64,000 nt of DNA from Chryseobacterium carnipullorum (GTDB lineage: Bacteria > Bacteroidota > Bacteroidia > Flavobacteriales > Weeksellaceae). A program made the position numbers and the translations under genes. The notes under the pieces are model-generated. The model had not been told where the DNA came from. It ran no database searches and worked only from the letters and a program-made list of their open reading frames with translations. The stretch covers positions 62,001-126,000 of the forward strand of contig NZ_FRCD01000009.1 in the NCBI RefSeq assembly GCF_900142785.1, read 5' to 3'. Shown here piece by piece: positions 47,874 through 56,436 of the stretch. Each line of letters opens with the position of its first letter. Within the stretch, counting starts at the first letter, position 1.

Positions 47874-49301
47874 TTAGGAGAATTGTTTGAAGGAATGTTC
47901 TTCTTTGTAGCCGAACATTCCACGCTCTTTTATCATTTCTGCCACCCCTTCAGGAACCTGGTTTTCCCAGCCTTTAATGCAGCATGTTATTTTTCTAAGG
48001 ATCTCTCTTGAATAAATTTCCAAAAACTCCGGATTATGATTCGTAATATCTACAATACGGTTGTTGTGTTTGAAATATTTGTACAGCTCTTTAAGATTTT
48101 CTTCTACTTTAAGGTTGGCAGAATCCAGTAATTCATGAGTTTCAGGGTCTTTGTAAGGGTAAAGATATACTCTCATCCCGTTTCTGAAAAACTTTCCGAA
48201 TGCTTCCAGAATCCCTCCTGAAAGGTCTTTATAATATTTCTCGTCAAATACCATCAGAAGGTTATTCACTCCCATGGCAACACCGATATCTCCGCTTGTG
48301 TACGAAGCAAAATAATCGATAAGTCTGTAATATTCCGAGAAATTTGAAATAATCACGGTATAACCGAGTCGTCCGAGAATATCTACCCTGTCCATAAAGT
48401 CTCTTTCGTCGATATCGCCATCTGCCCTAAGATTTGAAATGGTGATCTCAATCAGGACTTCTGTTTCTTCATGAGTACAGGTCGCATCTTTCTGAAACAT
48501 CTCAAGACCGTTTTTAAGCATATCGATGTTCACTTTCGTTACAGGCCTGAAACTTCCTCGTACGGCAAATATATTCTTCTTGTACAGAACGTCGGCAGGA
48601 AGCATATTACTCCCCTGGGAATTGAAGATTACGGCATCTGTCATTCCATGTTTTACAAGTTGCAGCGACATCAATCGGTTATCAACATAGTCAAAAGCAG
48701 GACCACTGAAATCGATCATGTCAATTTCAAGACCGTCTTTGGCAATGTCGTCGTATAAAGATTCGATTAAAGTTCTGGGATTGTCGTAGTAGTTGAAAGC
48801 TCCGAAGATAAGGTTTACCCCAAGGTTTCCTAAAGTTTCCTGCTGTAAGGTAGCATCATTTTCATTAAATTTTACGTGGATCACGATTTCGTTGTAATCT
48901 TCGTTTTCTTTAGTCTGGAAACGGATTCCTACCCAGCCGTGGCCTTTGAGTGTCTTGTCGAAATTAATCGTCGTTACCGTGTTGGCATAAGAAAAAAACT
49001 TTCTGTTCGGATTATTTTCTCTTGAAATCCTCTCTTCGATCAACGCGACTTCATAACGGAGCATTTTACGGAGTCGGTTCTGGGTGACATACCTGTTTTT
49101 CACCTCTTTTCCGTAAATGGCATCACTAAAATCTTTGTCGTAAGCAGACATCGCCTTAGCAATTGTACCGGAAGCCCCTCCTGCTCTAAAAAAGTGACGA
49201 ACAGTCTCCTGCCCTGCTCCAATTTCTGCGAAAGTACCATAAATAGTAGGATCTAGATTAATTGTTAATGCTTTTTGTTTAGGAGTTAGTTTCTGATACA
49301 T
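47874..49301 (-). CDS. Conserved Bacteroidota protein of unknown function (475 aa)
   Basis: Opens MYQKLTPKQKALTINLDPTI and continues YGTFAEIGAGQETVRHFFRAGGASGTIAKAMSAYDKDFSDAIYG, a block I recognise as highly conserved in Bacteroidota. No signal peptide or membrane segment. Some databases call such proteins nicotinate-nucleotide adenylyltransferase, but I see no HxGH nucleotidylyltransferase motif, so that name is not supported. The central part (SNMLPADVLYKKNIFAVRGSFRPVTKVNIDMLKNG) and C-terminal half look like an alpha/beta enzyme. Probably operonic with the fRMsr gene. Confidence 0.7.
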   Translation of the reverse strand: MYQKLTPKQKALTINLDPTIYGTFAEIGAGQETVRHFFRAGGASGTIAKAMSAYDKDFSDAIYGKEVKNRYVTQNRLRKMLRYEVALIEERISRENNPNRKFFSYANTVTTINFDKTLKGHGWVGIRFQTKENEDYNEIVIHVKFNENDATLQQETLGNLGVNLIFGAFNYYDNPRTLIESLYDDIAKDGLEIDMIDFSGPAFDYVDNRLMSLQLVKHGMTDAVIFNSQGSNMLPADVLYKKNIFAVRGSFRPVTKVNIDMLKNGLEMFQKDATCTHEETEVLIEITISNLRADGDIDERDFMDRVDILGRLGYTVIISNFSEYYRLIDYFASYTSGDIGVAMGVNNLLMVFDEKYYKDLSGGILEAFGKFFRNGMRVYLYPYKDPETHELLDSANLKVEENLKELYKYFKHNNRIVDITNHNPEFLEIYSREILRKITCCIKGWENQVPEGVAEMIKERGMFGYKEEHSFKQFS

Positions 49302-49355
49302 TAGGACGTAAAATTTTTCGTAAATTTACCAAAATTAAACCAACCTCAAAAGAAA

Positions 49356-50123
49356 ATGAAGTTGAAATTTTTAGGAACTGGTACTTCCCAAGGTGTACCC
49401 GTTATAGGCTGTACATGTGAAGTATGTACTTCCAAAAATCCCAAAGACAAGCGTTTCCGCTCCTCAGTAATGATTACTACAGAGGAAAGCAGAAAAATAC
49501 TGATCGACTGCGGACCGGATTTCAGAGAGCAGATGCTCCTTAATCACGAAAATAACGTAGATATTGCACTTCTGACCCACGAGCACAATGACCATGTGAT
49601 CGGGCTTGATGATATGCGTCCATTGATTTTTAAAAGTGGAAAAAATATGCCCATCTACTGCAACGAAAGGGTTGGCCAGGAGATCAAGAAACGTTTTCCC
49701 TATGCTTTCGCTGATGAAAGATATCCGGGAGCACCGGCTTTTGATCTTCATGAAATTGAAAATAAACCTTTCCATGTTTTGGATACGGAAATCACGCCTA
49801 TTGAAGTGACTCATTACAAAATTATGATCCTTGGCTATAAGTTTAAAAATCTCGCGTATATCACGGATGCCAATTTCATTTCAGACACTGAAAAAGAAAA
49901 ACTGCAGAATCTGGATGTGCTGATTTTAAACTGTATCAGAAAATTTGATCCGCATCCTGCCCATTTTGTCCTTCCTGATGTCATCGCCCTGTTTAACGAG
50001 CTTAAGCCTAAAAAATTATTTTTAACCCACATCAGTCACCACCTGGGACTGCATGATATTGAAGATAAGGAGCTTCCGGAAGGAATACATCTTGCCTACG
50101 ATGGATTGGAGATAGAATTTTAA
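49356..50123 (+). CDS. Metallo-beta-lactamase-fold hydrolase, PhnP-like (255 aa)
   Basis: GTGTSQGVPVIGCTCEVCTSKNPKD with a Cys zinc pair at the N-terminus, the metal motif LLTHEHNDHVIGLDD (about residues 76-90), a His in VTHYKIMILGY and LTHISHHLGLHD near the end. These are features of the PhnP/RNase Z-like phosphodiesterase group. Substrate is probably a cyclic phosphate or nucleotide. It ends about 70 bases before tRNA-Leu. Confidence 0.85.
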   Translation: MKLKFLGTGTSQGVPVIGCTCEVCTSKNPKDKRFRSSVMITTEESRKILIDCGPDFREQMLLNHENNVDIALLTHEHNDHVIGLDDMRPLIFKSGKNMPIYCNERVGQEIKKRFPYAFADERYPGAPAFDLHEIENKPFHVLDTEITPIEVTHYKIMILGYKFKNLAYITDANFISDTEKEKLQNLDVLILNCIRKFDPHPAHFVLPDVIALFNELKPKKLFLTHISHHLGLHDIEDKELPEGIHLAYDGLEIEF

Positions 50124-50144
50124 AATTTTTCCTCCAAAAAGCTT

Positions 50145-50173
50145 TTGAACATTAAAAAAAGTTTATATATTTG
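50145..50173 (+). promoter_or_regulatory. Promoter of tRNA-Leu
   Basis: TTG (50145-50147), 18 bases, TATATTTG (50166-50173), 18 bases before the mature tRNA. The serine recombinase frame runs antisense through it. Confidence 0.75.
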
Positions 50174-51798
50174 CACACCGATTTGAAACAAGCCCAGTTG
50201 GCGGAATTGGTAGACGCGCTAGACTCAAACTCTAGTATCGAAAGATGTACCAGTTCGATTCTGGTACTGGGTACAAGACCGGAAAGAGGTGATAATTCAC
50301 TATTTTTCCGGTTTTTTTTTGCGCATAACTCATTGTTAATCTGATAGATATAGGTAAGCAAAACGTTGGGTCGAATAGTTCGATAATGATTTTCAAAAAA
50401 TTCCAATTTTTCAGGGAATATCGAACTAATTATTTGACGTTTTAAAGTGATATCCCCACTACTATAGGCTTTAGCAAGATCTACAACGTTCGATAATGCA
50501 CGGTCTAGTAGTTTCGGAAAATCTATTTTATTTTTATCTTTTACTTTTGTCAGGTTGCTTTCTAACTTTTCGATTTTGTCCTTGCAATCAGTTTTAATTT
50601 CCAAATAATCCTCATTATCAATGATCTCTTCCAGTAATTTGTTTCGTGCCGACTTTAACCTGTTATTCAATCCATCTATTTCCATTAATATCTTTTTTCT
50701 TTGATGTTGAGGATTATCGATAAACTTCTCAAAATTTTGTTTCAAGACCTTTCTCAAATATTTTTTAATGGACTCCCTCATCTCTAATGCTTGCAGTAAT
50801 TCCAGGAATTTATTGTTGATGATTTCTGCTCTATAACGATATCCGCATGGTGACTGACAGTGGTAGTAATAATATTTCTTGGAGTGTCCTGTAGATGCAC
50901 TGCCTGTAATTAAATGTCCACATTCCGGGCATAGAAGGAATCCTCTCAGTGGAAGATTATCGTCAGACAGTACTTTAACATTGGGTCTGGCAAGATTTGC
51001 ATTGCCATTCATTATATTCTGCACTTTTTCGAATAACTCCTCACTGATCAAAGGTTCATGGATACTTGGAACATAATGGGCCTCTTCGTCATTGTATTGT
51101 TCTACATAAATTTTTCCGCAATATGCAGTATTCCTCAAGCCAGCAAGAAAAGAACTAACTTTTACAGTTTTCCCTTCCCTCCTATTCATCATATCCATAA
51201 TCTGGCTGGCAGAATAAACACCTTTCGCCATTTCATTAAATGCCCATTTCATATTGGAAGCTTCCGGTTCTTTTTGAGTGACATACTTCTTCCCGTTTTC
51301 CGTGATCTTATTCACATATCCATAGGGCGCCCTTCCCATTAATCTTCCTTCTTTTCTGGCACGACGCATTCCATAGTAGGTATTCAAGGCACGCCTGTCA
51401 TTTTCAACTTCCGGTGCTGCAAGATAGATAGCCAGCATCATCTTGTTCTCGGGAATTGAAAGATCTAAAGGTTGTTCAATGGCTTGCGGATCAACATTGA
51501 GCTTTTTCAGGATATTGATCATTTGATAGGCATCACCAGCGTTTCTGCTAAAACGGTCCCATTTGGTAAACAACAATAAATTGGTTTTGGAGCTCTTTTT
51601 CTTAAGAGTATCAAGCAGCTTAAGCCATTCAGGCCTGTTAAAGGTTTTGGCGGAATAATCTTCATAAATGACCTGTCCCACTACGATACTATTATTCTCA
51701 CAGTATCGCCTCAGTCTTTCTTCCTGGTCTCTTTGGGAATAACCTTTATCTGCCTGCTCATCGGTTGACACACGAATATATAAATCGGCTTTTTTCAT
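50152..51798 (-). CDS. Large serine recombinase (integrase of the ICE)
   Basis: Resolvase domain starts MKKADLYIRVSTDEQADKGY with catalytic Ser11 and the Arg of IRVS; then a recombinase domain (GRAPYGYVNKITENGKKYVTQ), a zinc ribbon (FLLCPECGHLITGSAS ... HCQSPCGYRYRAEI) and a coiled coil (about residues 365-450). It should catalyse excision and integration of the element. The frame has no stop before the tRNA: the last about 40 residues from Val509 (VPSTRIELVHLSILEFESS...) are antisense tRNA-Leu and its promoter, so the true C-terminal tail depends on what is joined at the att site. Confidence 0.85.
   Translation of the reverse strand: MKKADLYIRVSTDEQADKGYSQRDQEERLRRYCENNSIVVGQVIYEDYSAKTFNRPEWLKLLDTLKKKSSKTNLLLFTKWDRFSRNAGDAYQMINILKKLNVDPQAIEQPLDLSIPENKMMLAIYLAAPEVENDRRALNTYYGMRRARKEGRLMGRAPYGYVNKITENGKKYVTQKEPEASNMKWAFNEMAKGVYSASQIMDMMNRREGKTVKVSSFLAGLRNTAYCGKIYVEQYNDEEAHYVPSIHEPLISEELFEKVQNIMNGNANLARPNVKVLSDDNLPLRGFLLCPECGHLITGSASTGHSKKYYYYHCQSPCGYRYRAEIINNKFLELLQALEMRESIKKYLRKVLKQNFEKFIDNPQHQRKKILMEIDGLNNRLKSARNKLLEEIIDNEDYLEIKTDCKDKIEKLESNLTKVKDKNKIDFPKLLDRALSNVVDLAKAYSSGDITLKRQIISSIFPEKLEFFENHYRTIRPNVLLTYIYQINNELCAKKNRKNSELSPLSGLVPSTRIELVHLSILEFESSASTNSANWACFKSVCKYINFF
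50192..50273 (+). tRNA. tRNA-Leu (anticodon CAA)
   Basis: 82 bases: acceptor GCCCAGT/ACTGGGT, D arm with GGTAG, anticodon stem CTAGA/TCTAG with loop CTCAAAC (anticodon CAA), a long variable arm (TATCGAAAGATG) and T arm CCAG-TTCGATT-CTGG. A is the discriminator; no CCA is encoded. The 3' end is the probable integration site of the conjugative element. Confidence 0.95.
50278..50322. terminator. Hairpin after tRNA-Leu
   Basis: ACCGGAAA and TTTCCGGT arms followed by eight T on the plus strand. It lies inside the 3' part of the recombinase frame and just inside the element boundary. Confidence 0.75.
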
Positions 51799-51816
51799 TT
51801 CTACAATCTTAAAATA

Positions 51817-51978
51817 TTATTCATCTAAAAACTCCCTTATTGTGACTGTCAATAGCATTTTTAGAAATTCTACAATTTGTTCAGCTTCCTCAATAGTTAA
51901 CTCAATTTCCTCCTCTTCTTTGAGAATTTTGATAATCTCTTCAGTGCTTATATTTTTAATTTCAATGTTCTTTTCCAT
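51817..51978 (-). CDS. Small acidic helical protein next to the recombinase (53 aa)
   Basis: Reads MEKNIEIKNISTEEIIKILK, EEEEIELTIEEAEQIVEFLK, MLLTVTIREFLDE. Strongly acidic and helical with Leu/Ile heptads, so it may dimerise. It lies 18 bases before the recombinase start on the same strand, so it is co-transcribed and could modulate excision, but no family or DNA-binding motif is visible. Confidence 0.65.
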   Translation of the reverse strand: MEKNIEIKNISTEEIIKILKEEEEIELTIEEAEQIVEFLKMLLTVTIREFLDE

Positions 51979-52066
51979 AACCGAAATCTTTTAAATAAAA
52001 ATATTCGGCTAATCCAACAACTATTAATTAATGTATTTAATTGATACACTTGGCTTAGATGTGCTT

Positions 52067-52957
52067 TTACTCTTGAATTTCAAAATATTTCAGAATGGCA
52101 TTGTAGTTATCTTGGGCAGTTAGGCAGGTATCAAGAAGATAACCTCTAATATTTTCCCATTCCTGTAATCCTCTGTAATAAAATAGCTTTAGCTCTTCAT
52201 CAATAATAAATGGAATAACGTTGTTAGCTAAGCATTCTTTAAACATAATCAATCTGCCAACACGACCATTTCCGTCTTGAAAAGGGTGAATAATTTCGAA
52301 CTGATAGTGAAAGGCAATAATGTCCTCAATGGTTTTATTTTGAATATCGTTGTATTCAGATAAAATCTCTTTCATTCTAGTTGCTACTTTGCCCGGTGCT
52401 GTAGTTTCATTACCTCCAACTTCATTCGGCAATTTCTTGTATTCCCCAACATTAAACCAGTCTTTAGCACTATCAGATGTTCCGGACTTTAGTAAGAAAT
52501 GAAGCTCTTTTATTAATGATTCAGTTAATTTTGATTTAGCCTTATCAATTATGAGATCAATAGCTCTAAAGTGATTTGTAGTTTCTATGATGTCATCTAC
52601 ATTGATACTTTCCTTCGAAACCCCGACCGTATTTGTTTCAAAAATATATCTTGTCTGATCTAATGTTAGCCTACTTCCTTCTATTCTATTTGAGTTGTAC
52701 GTCAGATCGATCTGGGTTCTGTGATAAATGCCGCCCTTGAGCTTCATTTCTTTCTCTTCCTTCAGTTTGTTCAGCAAAGGATTTTTACTAAACTTCTTTT
52801 TACTTTCTTTTGAAGGAGGAAGCGCATCCTCTGGAATATTATAGGTTTTACCAGTTAAGAACGAACCGTTAATCCTGCCATGCGCACAGTAATTCCTGAC
52901 AGTTCTTTCAGGTATGTTCCATTTTTTGGAAAATTCTGCTACTGATATATATTTCAT
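52067..52957 (-). CDS. Fic-domain AMP-transferase-like protein (296 aa)
   Basis: N-terminal HTH-like segment (KYISVAEFSKKWNIPERTVRNYCAHGRINGS), an inhibitory-helix motif SNRIEG (SxxxEG, about residues 90-95) and the core Fic motif HPFQDGNGRVGRL (HxFxxGNGRxxR, about 216-228). Intact motifs suggest an active enzyme that adenylylates Tyr/Ser/Thr of a target protein, autoinhibited by its own helix. No separate antitoxin gene flanks it. Carried by the element between recombinase and ssb. Confidence 0.9.
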   Translation of the reverse strand: MKYISVAEFSKKWNIPERTVRNYCAHGRINGSFLTGKTYNIPEDALPPSKESKKKFSKNPLLNKLKEEKEMKLKGGIYHRTQIDLTYNSNRIEGSRLTLDQTRYIFETNTVGVSKESINVDDIIETTNHFRAIDLIIDKAKSKLTESLIKELHFLLKSGTSDSAKDWFNVGEYKKLPNEVGGNETTAPGKVATRMKEILSEYNDIQNKTIEDIIAFHYQFEIIHPFQDGNGRVGRLIMFKECLANNVIPFIIDEELKLFYYRGLQEWENIRGYLLDTCLTAQDNYNAILKYFEIQE

Positions 52958-53639
52958 AAGATTCTAGATAGCCTTCATCGGCAAAAATTACATTATTTAT
53001 ATGTGCAAATATATCATTTATTTGCCGTTAAAGGTAAATAAAAATAAAATCTGTTTTCGACAAGTTTAACAATTTATGCCAGCTTTCATTGTTATCCCTC
53101 TATTTACTTCATTTAAATTTAATAAACATTGACGATGCCAATAAATAATTATGGAACGGGATTTCATAATATGTTTTCACAGTAGAAATACGAGACAGCG
53201 TTTCGTATTTTCTGAAAGTTTGTTACCTCTTGAGAAATTGTTCTTTAGAGCATTAAACAAATTATCCTTATTCACTGTAGATTAGAACGTATCCTCATTT
53301 CGAATTCTTTGATCAGTTGTTTACTGATATGATTTTATTTCGATTTTACAGTCATAAAAATTTCTCATAATAAACCGGTAAAAAGGCAGCTAAGGTATAT
53401 CGTCCATCTATTCTTCTGCCAGCCAAAAGACTACGGCATAAACGGTTTCCTCCCTGAAGGTACCCTCCAATTATTCCGTTTCCTTTTGGCTTTCCCCTTT
53501 GCCCGCTAAAATTATCTGCTTTCTTTTTTCCGGTTTTTCTTTTGAAAAATATTCAGCGAAGCCCAAAGGGCTTTCAGAGAAAGGACGGAGAAGAGATTGA
53601 GAACAGATCAAAATGTACAATCTTTAAAAACCTACGATT
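52958..53639. other. Non-coding region of the element, candidate oriT/replication region
   Basis: About 680 bases with no credible gene. AAATACGA (53186-53193) and TCGTATTT (53203-53210) form an 8-bp hairpin. The 3' half (53380-53630) is dense in CCAAAAG/CTTTTGG-type words and ends in a purine-rich GGACGGAGAAGAG before ssb. oriT or a regulatory region is possible but not shown. Confidence 0.4.
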
Positions 53640-54050
53640 ATGAACATTATCGGAAGACTGACAAGGGATGCGGAAGTGCGCAACTTGCCAAATGAAAAAA
53701 AGGTAGTTAATTTTTCAATTGCTACGAATGACAATTATCGCAACAAGCAAGGCGAACGGATCGAACAGACCACGTATTTTGAATGCGCCTATTGGATCTC
53801 TCCGAAAGTTGCGGACTTTTTAACAAAAGGCACTTTGGTGGAATTAAGCGGTAGAGCATACACCTCTGCTTGGTTAGGCAAGGACGGAGAGCCTCATGCA
53901 GGTTTGAATTTCCACACCTCACAGATCAAAGTTCACAGCAGTAATAAGCGAACTGAAAACAAGTCTGCTACGTCGAATAAAACAGCTGAGAAGGAAATTT
54001 CTAATTCTAATTCTAGTTCCAGCGACAAGGATGATGACCTCCCATTTTAA
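53640..54050 (+). CDS. ssb: Single-stranded DNA-binding protein of the ICE
   Basis: An OB fold (MNIIGRLTRDAEVRNLPNEKKVVNFSIATNDNYRN, TTYFECAYWISPKVADFL) followed by a Ser/Asn/Lys-rich linker and the acidic tip DKDDDLPF that recruits replication and repair proteins. At 136 residues it is a typical element-borne SSB that coats transferred single-stranded DNA. It starts a plus-strand group with DUF932 and radC. Confidence 0.9.
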   Translation: MNIIGRLTRDAEVRNLPNEKKVVNFSIATNDNYRNKQGERIEQTTYFECAYWISPKVADFLTKGTLVELSGRAYTSAWLGKDGEPHAGLNFHTSQIKVHSSNKRTENKSATSNKTAEKEISNSNSSSSDKDDDLPF

Positions 54051-54092
54051 AACAACCAAACAAAATTCTCTAACAATCAAAATACCAACATC

Positions 54093-55166
54093 ATGGCACA
54101 CAATTTAAATTTCAACAACAGAACAGGAAAATATTCATTTTTCAGCGTACAGGAAAAAGCATGGCACAACTTGGGGCAGGTCGTAAAGGACTACCCGACC
54201 AGTGAAGAAGCCATCAAATTTGCAGGACTTGACTACGAGGTTGAAAAGTCTCCCCTGTTTACTAAAGGTGCCGGCATTATCGAAAATACCAACGGCATAG
54301 AAATGATCGATTCAGAATTGGAAGTTTCAAACTATTTCGCTAATATTCGCACCGATAACAACACCATTTTAGGCGTAGTCGGAAAAGATTACCACATCGT
54401 ACAAAATCGTGAAGCCTTTTCATTTTTTGATGCTATTGTAGGTGGTGAACAAGGAATCTTGTACGAGACGGCAGGAGCTTTGGGAAATGGTGAACGCATT
54501 TTTATCACGGCTAAATTACCTGATTATATCCGTGTTGGAAATGGTGACGATATTATGGAAAAATATATTTTCCTAACCACCTCCCACGACGGAAGCGGAA
54601 GCATCACCGCCGCGTTTACCCCTGTGCGAATTGTCTGTCAGAACACTTTAAATGCTTCCCTAAAAAATATGAGCAATGTGGTGCGGATCAGACATACCGC
54701 AGGCGCAAAACAGCGTTTGGAAGATGCTCACAAAGTGATGGGTTTAGCGAATAAATTGAGTACTGAATTGGAAAGTACTTTTAATCATTGGGCAAAAATC
54801 ACCGTCGGGGATGATGAAATAAAAAAATTAATTCAGTTGGCACTGTGTCCTAATAAAGAAACCTTGAACCATTTACAAAAAGGAAATTTTGATGATCTGT
54901 CAACCGTATTTAAAAATACCGTTGATGATGCATTCGCCTATGCGATGATCAGCGAAAGCCAACAAATGGAAACCACTAAAGGAACTTTGTTTGGTGCTTA
55001 CAATGCTGTTACAGGCTATTTTCAGAACGTCCGAAATTACAAGGATAATGAAGCCAAACTTCAGTCCATCGTCTTGGGAGGAACCGCACAGTTAAAGTCT
55101 CAAAAGGCTTTTGACCTTTGCGACAAGTTTGCCCGATCTGGCGCAGAAACTTTAATTATGAATTAA
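54093..55166 (+). CDS. DUF932 domain protein (357 aa)
   Basis: Begins AHNLNFNNRTGKYSFFSVQEKAWHNLGQVV and contains VSNYFANIRTDNNTILGVVGKDYHIVQNREAFSFFD and TAFTPVRIVCQNTLNASLKN, the plasmid/phage DUF932 (LGT-like) family. Function unproven; common on conjugative elements and plasmids next to ssb and radC, as here. Cytosolic by sequence. Confidence 0.88.
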   Translation: MAHNLNFNNRTGKYSFFSVQEKAWHNLGQVVKDYPTSEEAIKFAGLDYEVEKSPLFTKGAGIIENTNGIEMIDSELEVSNYFANIRTDNNTILGVVGKDYHIVQNREAFSFFDAIVGGEQGILYETAGALGNGERIFITAKLPDYIRVGNGDDIMEKYIFLTTSHDGSGSITAAFTPVRIVCQNTLNASLKNMSNVVRIRHTAGAKQRLEDAHKVMGLANKLSTELESTFNHWAKITVGDDEIKKLIQLALCPNKETLNHLQKGNFDDLSTVFKNTVDDAFAYAMISESQQMETTKGTLFGAYNAVTGYFQNVRNYKDNEAKLQSIVLGGTAQLKSQKAFDLCDKFARSGAETLIMN

Positions 55167-55227
55167 CTATCAGTTTTAAAATTTAAGTACGGGAAATTCA
55201 AGTCTCTGCCGTACAAGAGCAACTCCT

Positions 55228-55671
55228 ATGAAATTTAATATTGTCAACGAGATAAAATTAAGCTATTCCAGAAAAGGAAATTCTGAGAAATTGGTCGGTA
55301 GTTCACGGGATGCCGTAGATGTATTCCGTCAGCACTTTGACCGTGATGAAATGGATTATAGAGAATCTTTTTTTGCCCTGTATCTCAATCAGGCTCATAA
55401 GGTTTTAGGGATCAGGAAAATTTCTGAATCGGGAATTTCTTCTACGGTGGTCGATGTCCGTATCATTATGCAGGCGGCACTGCTTTGCAACGCTTCAGCT
55501 GTGATATTGGCTCACAATCATCCTTCCGGAAATTTGAAACCTTCTGCCGAGGATTTGAAAATTACTCAAAGCATTAAAAGTGCATCCGAATTCCTTAACA
55601 TTAAATTACTGGATCATTGCATCCTGACGTCAACCGGTCATTTATCGTTTGCCGACCAGGGTCATTTATAA
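55228..55671 (+). CDS. RadC-like JAB-domain protein (147 aa)
   Basis: The JAB metalloprotease-like domain is nearly the whole protein: ILAHNHPSGNLKPSAEDLK (HxHPSG, about residues 92-110) and LLDHCILTSTGHLSFADQG. The N-terminal helix-hairpin-helix of chromosomal RadC is missing. Such short RadC proteins are standard passengers of mobile elements; biochemical role unknown. Confidence 0.9.
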   Translation: MKFNIVNEIKLSYSRKGNSEKLVGSSRDAVDVFRQHFDRDEMDYRESFFALYLNQAHKVLGIRKISESGISSTVVDVRIIMQAALLCNASAVILAHNHPSGNLKPSAEDLKITQSIKSASEFLNIKLLDHCILTSTGHLSFADQGHL

Positions 55672-55938
55672 ATAGTTTTTGTAATTAATAAAATACACGG
55701 CAATATTAAAATTGTCGTGTATTTTCAAATTCGGGCGAAAAGACAATTCCTTCCGAAGGTCGGAAACGTCTTTTCGCAGATAGATATGATACAACTACTA
55801 TGACCTGCCACACATTGCCGTCCAATTTCATAAAAGTTGTGAGGTTTGTGAATGAATTTTTAATTCATTGATGATGATCTTCAACATATCTTCCATTGCC
55901 GATATTGACCTGATTTTGCGTTGACCGTCCTAATAAAA

Positions 55939-55966
55939 AACGGCTTGGTTTAAAACCAAGCCGTCA
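55939..55966 (-). terminator. Terminator of the tra operon
   Basis: ACGGCTTGGTTT and AAACCAAGCCGT form a 12-bp stem; on the minus strand it is followed by TTTTTTA. The other bases of the 55672-55983 spacer hold an inverted CCGAAGG/CTTTTCG-type motif near 55735-55775 but no gene. Confidence 0.88.
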
Positions 55967-55983
55967 TAAGTCACTTAAAAATT

Positions 55984-56424
55984 TTACGACGCATTGTCAA
56001 ATTCAAAATCTACCCTTTTTTCATTTCCAAAACTATCTTTGATCCAAATACTGAATTGGTGTGATTCGGAAGCTTTAGATGTATAGTATAATCTGAATTG
56101 CTTTTGCTTTAGTAGATACTCGTCATTCGGTAGATATGGTGGGTCGCTGTAATATTGAAGCTGACCAGCGCCTTCATACTGGAAGTAGCGAATACTGTAT
56201 GTTGTTCCATTAAAGTTCGAAGGAGTAATGAGTGAAATACGAATTTCTATTGTTTCATTCTCTGCTATGTCACTGGGTACGGGCATTATTTGAACTTCAA
56301 AAGGAAAATCCTGTTGAATTTCCAGATCGTTGGTTTGACAGGAAGTAGAGACAAAACCGATTAATAAAATTAACATCGAATACTTGAATAATGTCAAGAA
56401 TTGATTATTGATCAAATTTTTCAT
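55984..56424 (-). CDS. traQ: Conjugal transfer protein TraQ (DUF3872)
   Basis: 146 residues with a hydrophobic N-terminus and lipobox-like GFVSTSC; body IQQDFPFEVQIMPVPSDIAENETIEIRISL and RYFQYEGAGQLQYYSDPPYLPNDEYLL match the Bacteroidota TraQ/DUF3872 family, probably an envelope lipoprotein of the mating apparatus. Last gene of the tra operon, 12 bases after traO. traP, which normally separates them, is absent. Confidence 0.85.
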   Translation of the reverse strand: MKNLINNQFLTLFKYSMLILLIGFVSTSCQTNDLEIQQDFPFEVQIMPVPSDIAENETIEIRISLITPSNFNGTTYSIRYFQYEGAGQLQYYSDPPYLPNDEYLLKQKQFRLYYTSKASESHQFSIWIKDSFGNEKRVDFEFDNAS

Positions 56425-56436
56425 CCTATAAATTAT

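Noticed and set aside
47874..49301. Nicotinate-nucleotide adenylyltransferase
   Set aside because: No HxGH or ISSTxxR-type motif is visible; the name appears only in some automatic annotations.
50152..50275. The recombinase tail as a real conserved domain
   Set aside because: The residues are antisense tRNA-Leu sequence (RIELVHLS... pattern), a well-known artefact of frames crossing tRNA genes.
52067..52957. Two-gene Fic toxin-antitoxin module
   Set aside because: The inhibitory motif is in the same chain and no small antitoxin gene flanks it.
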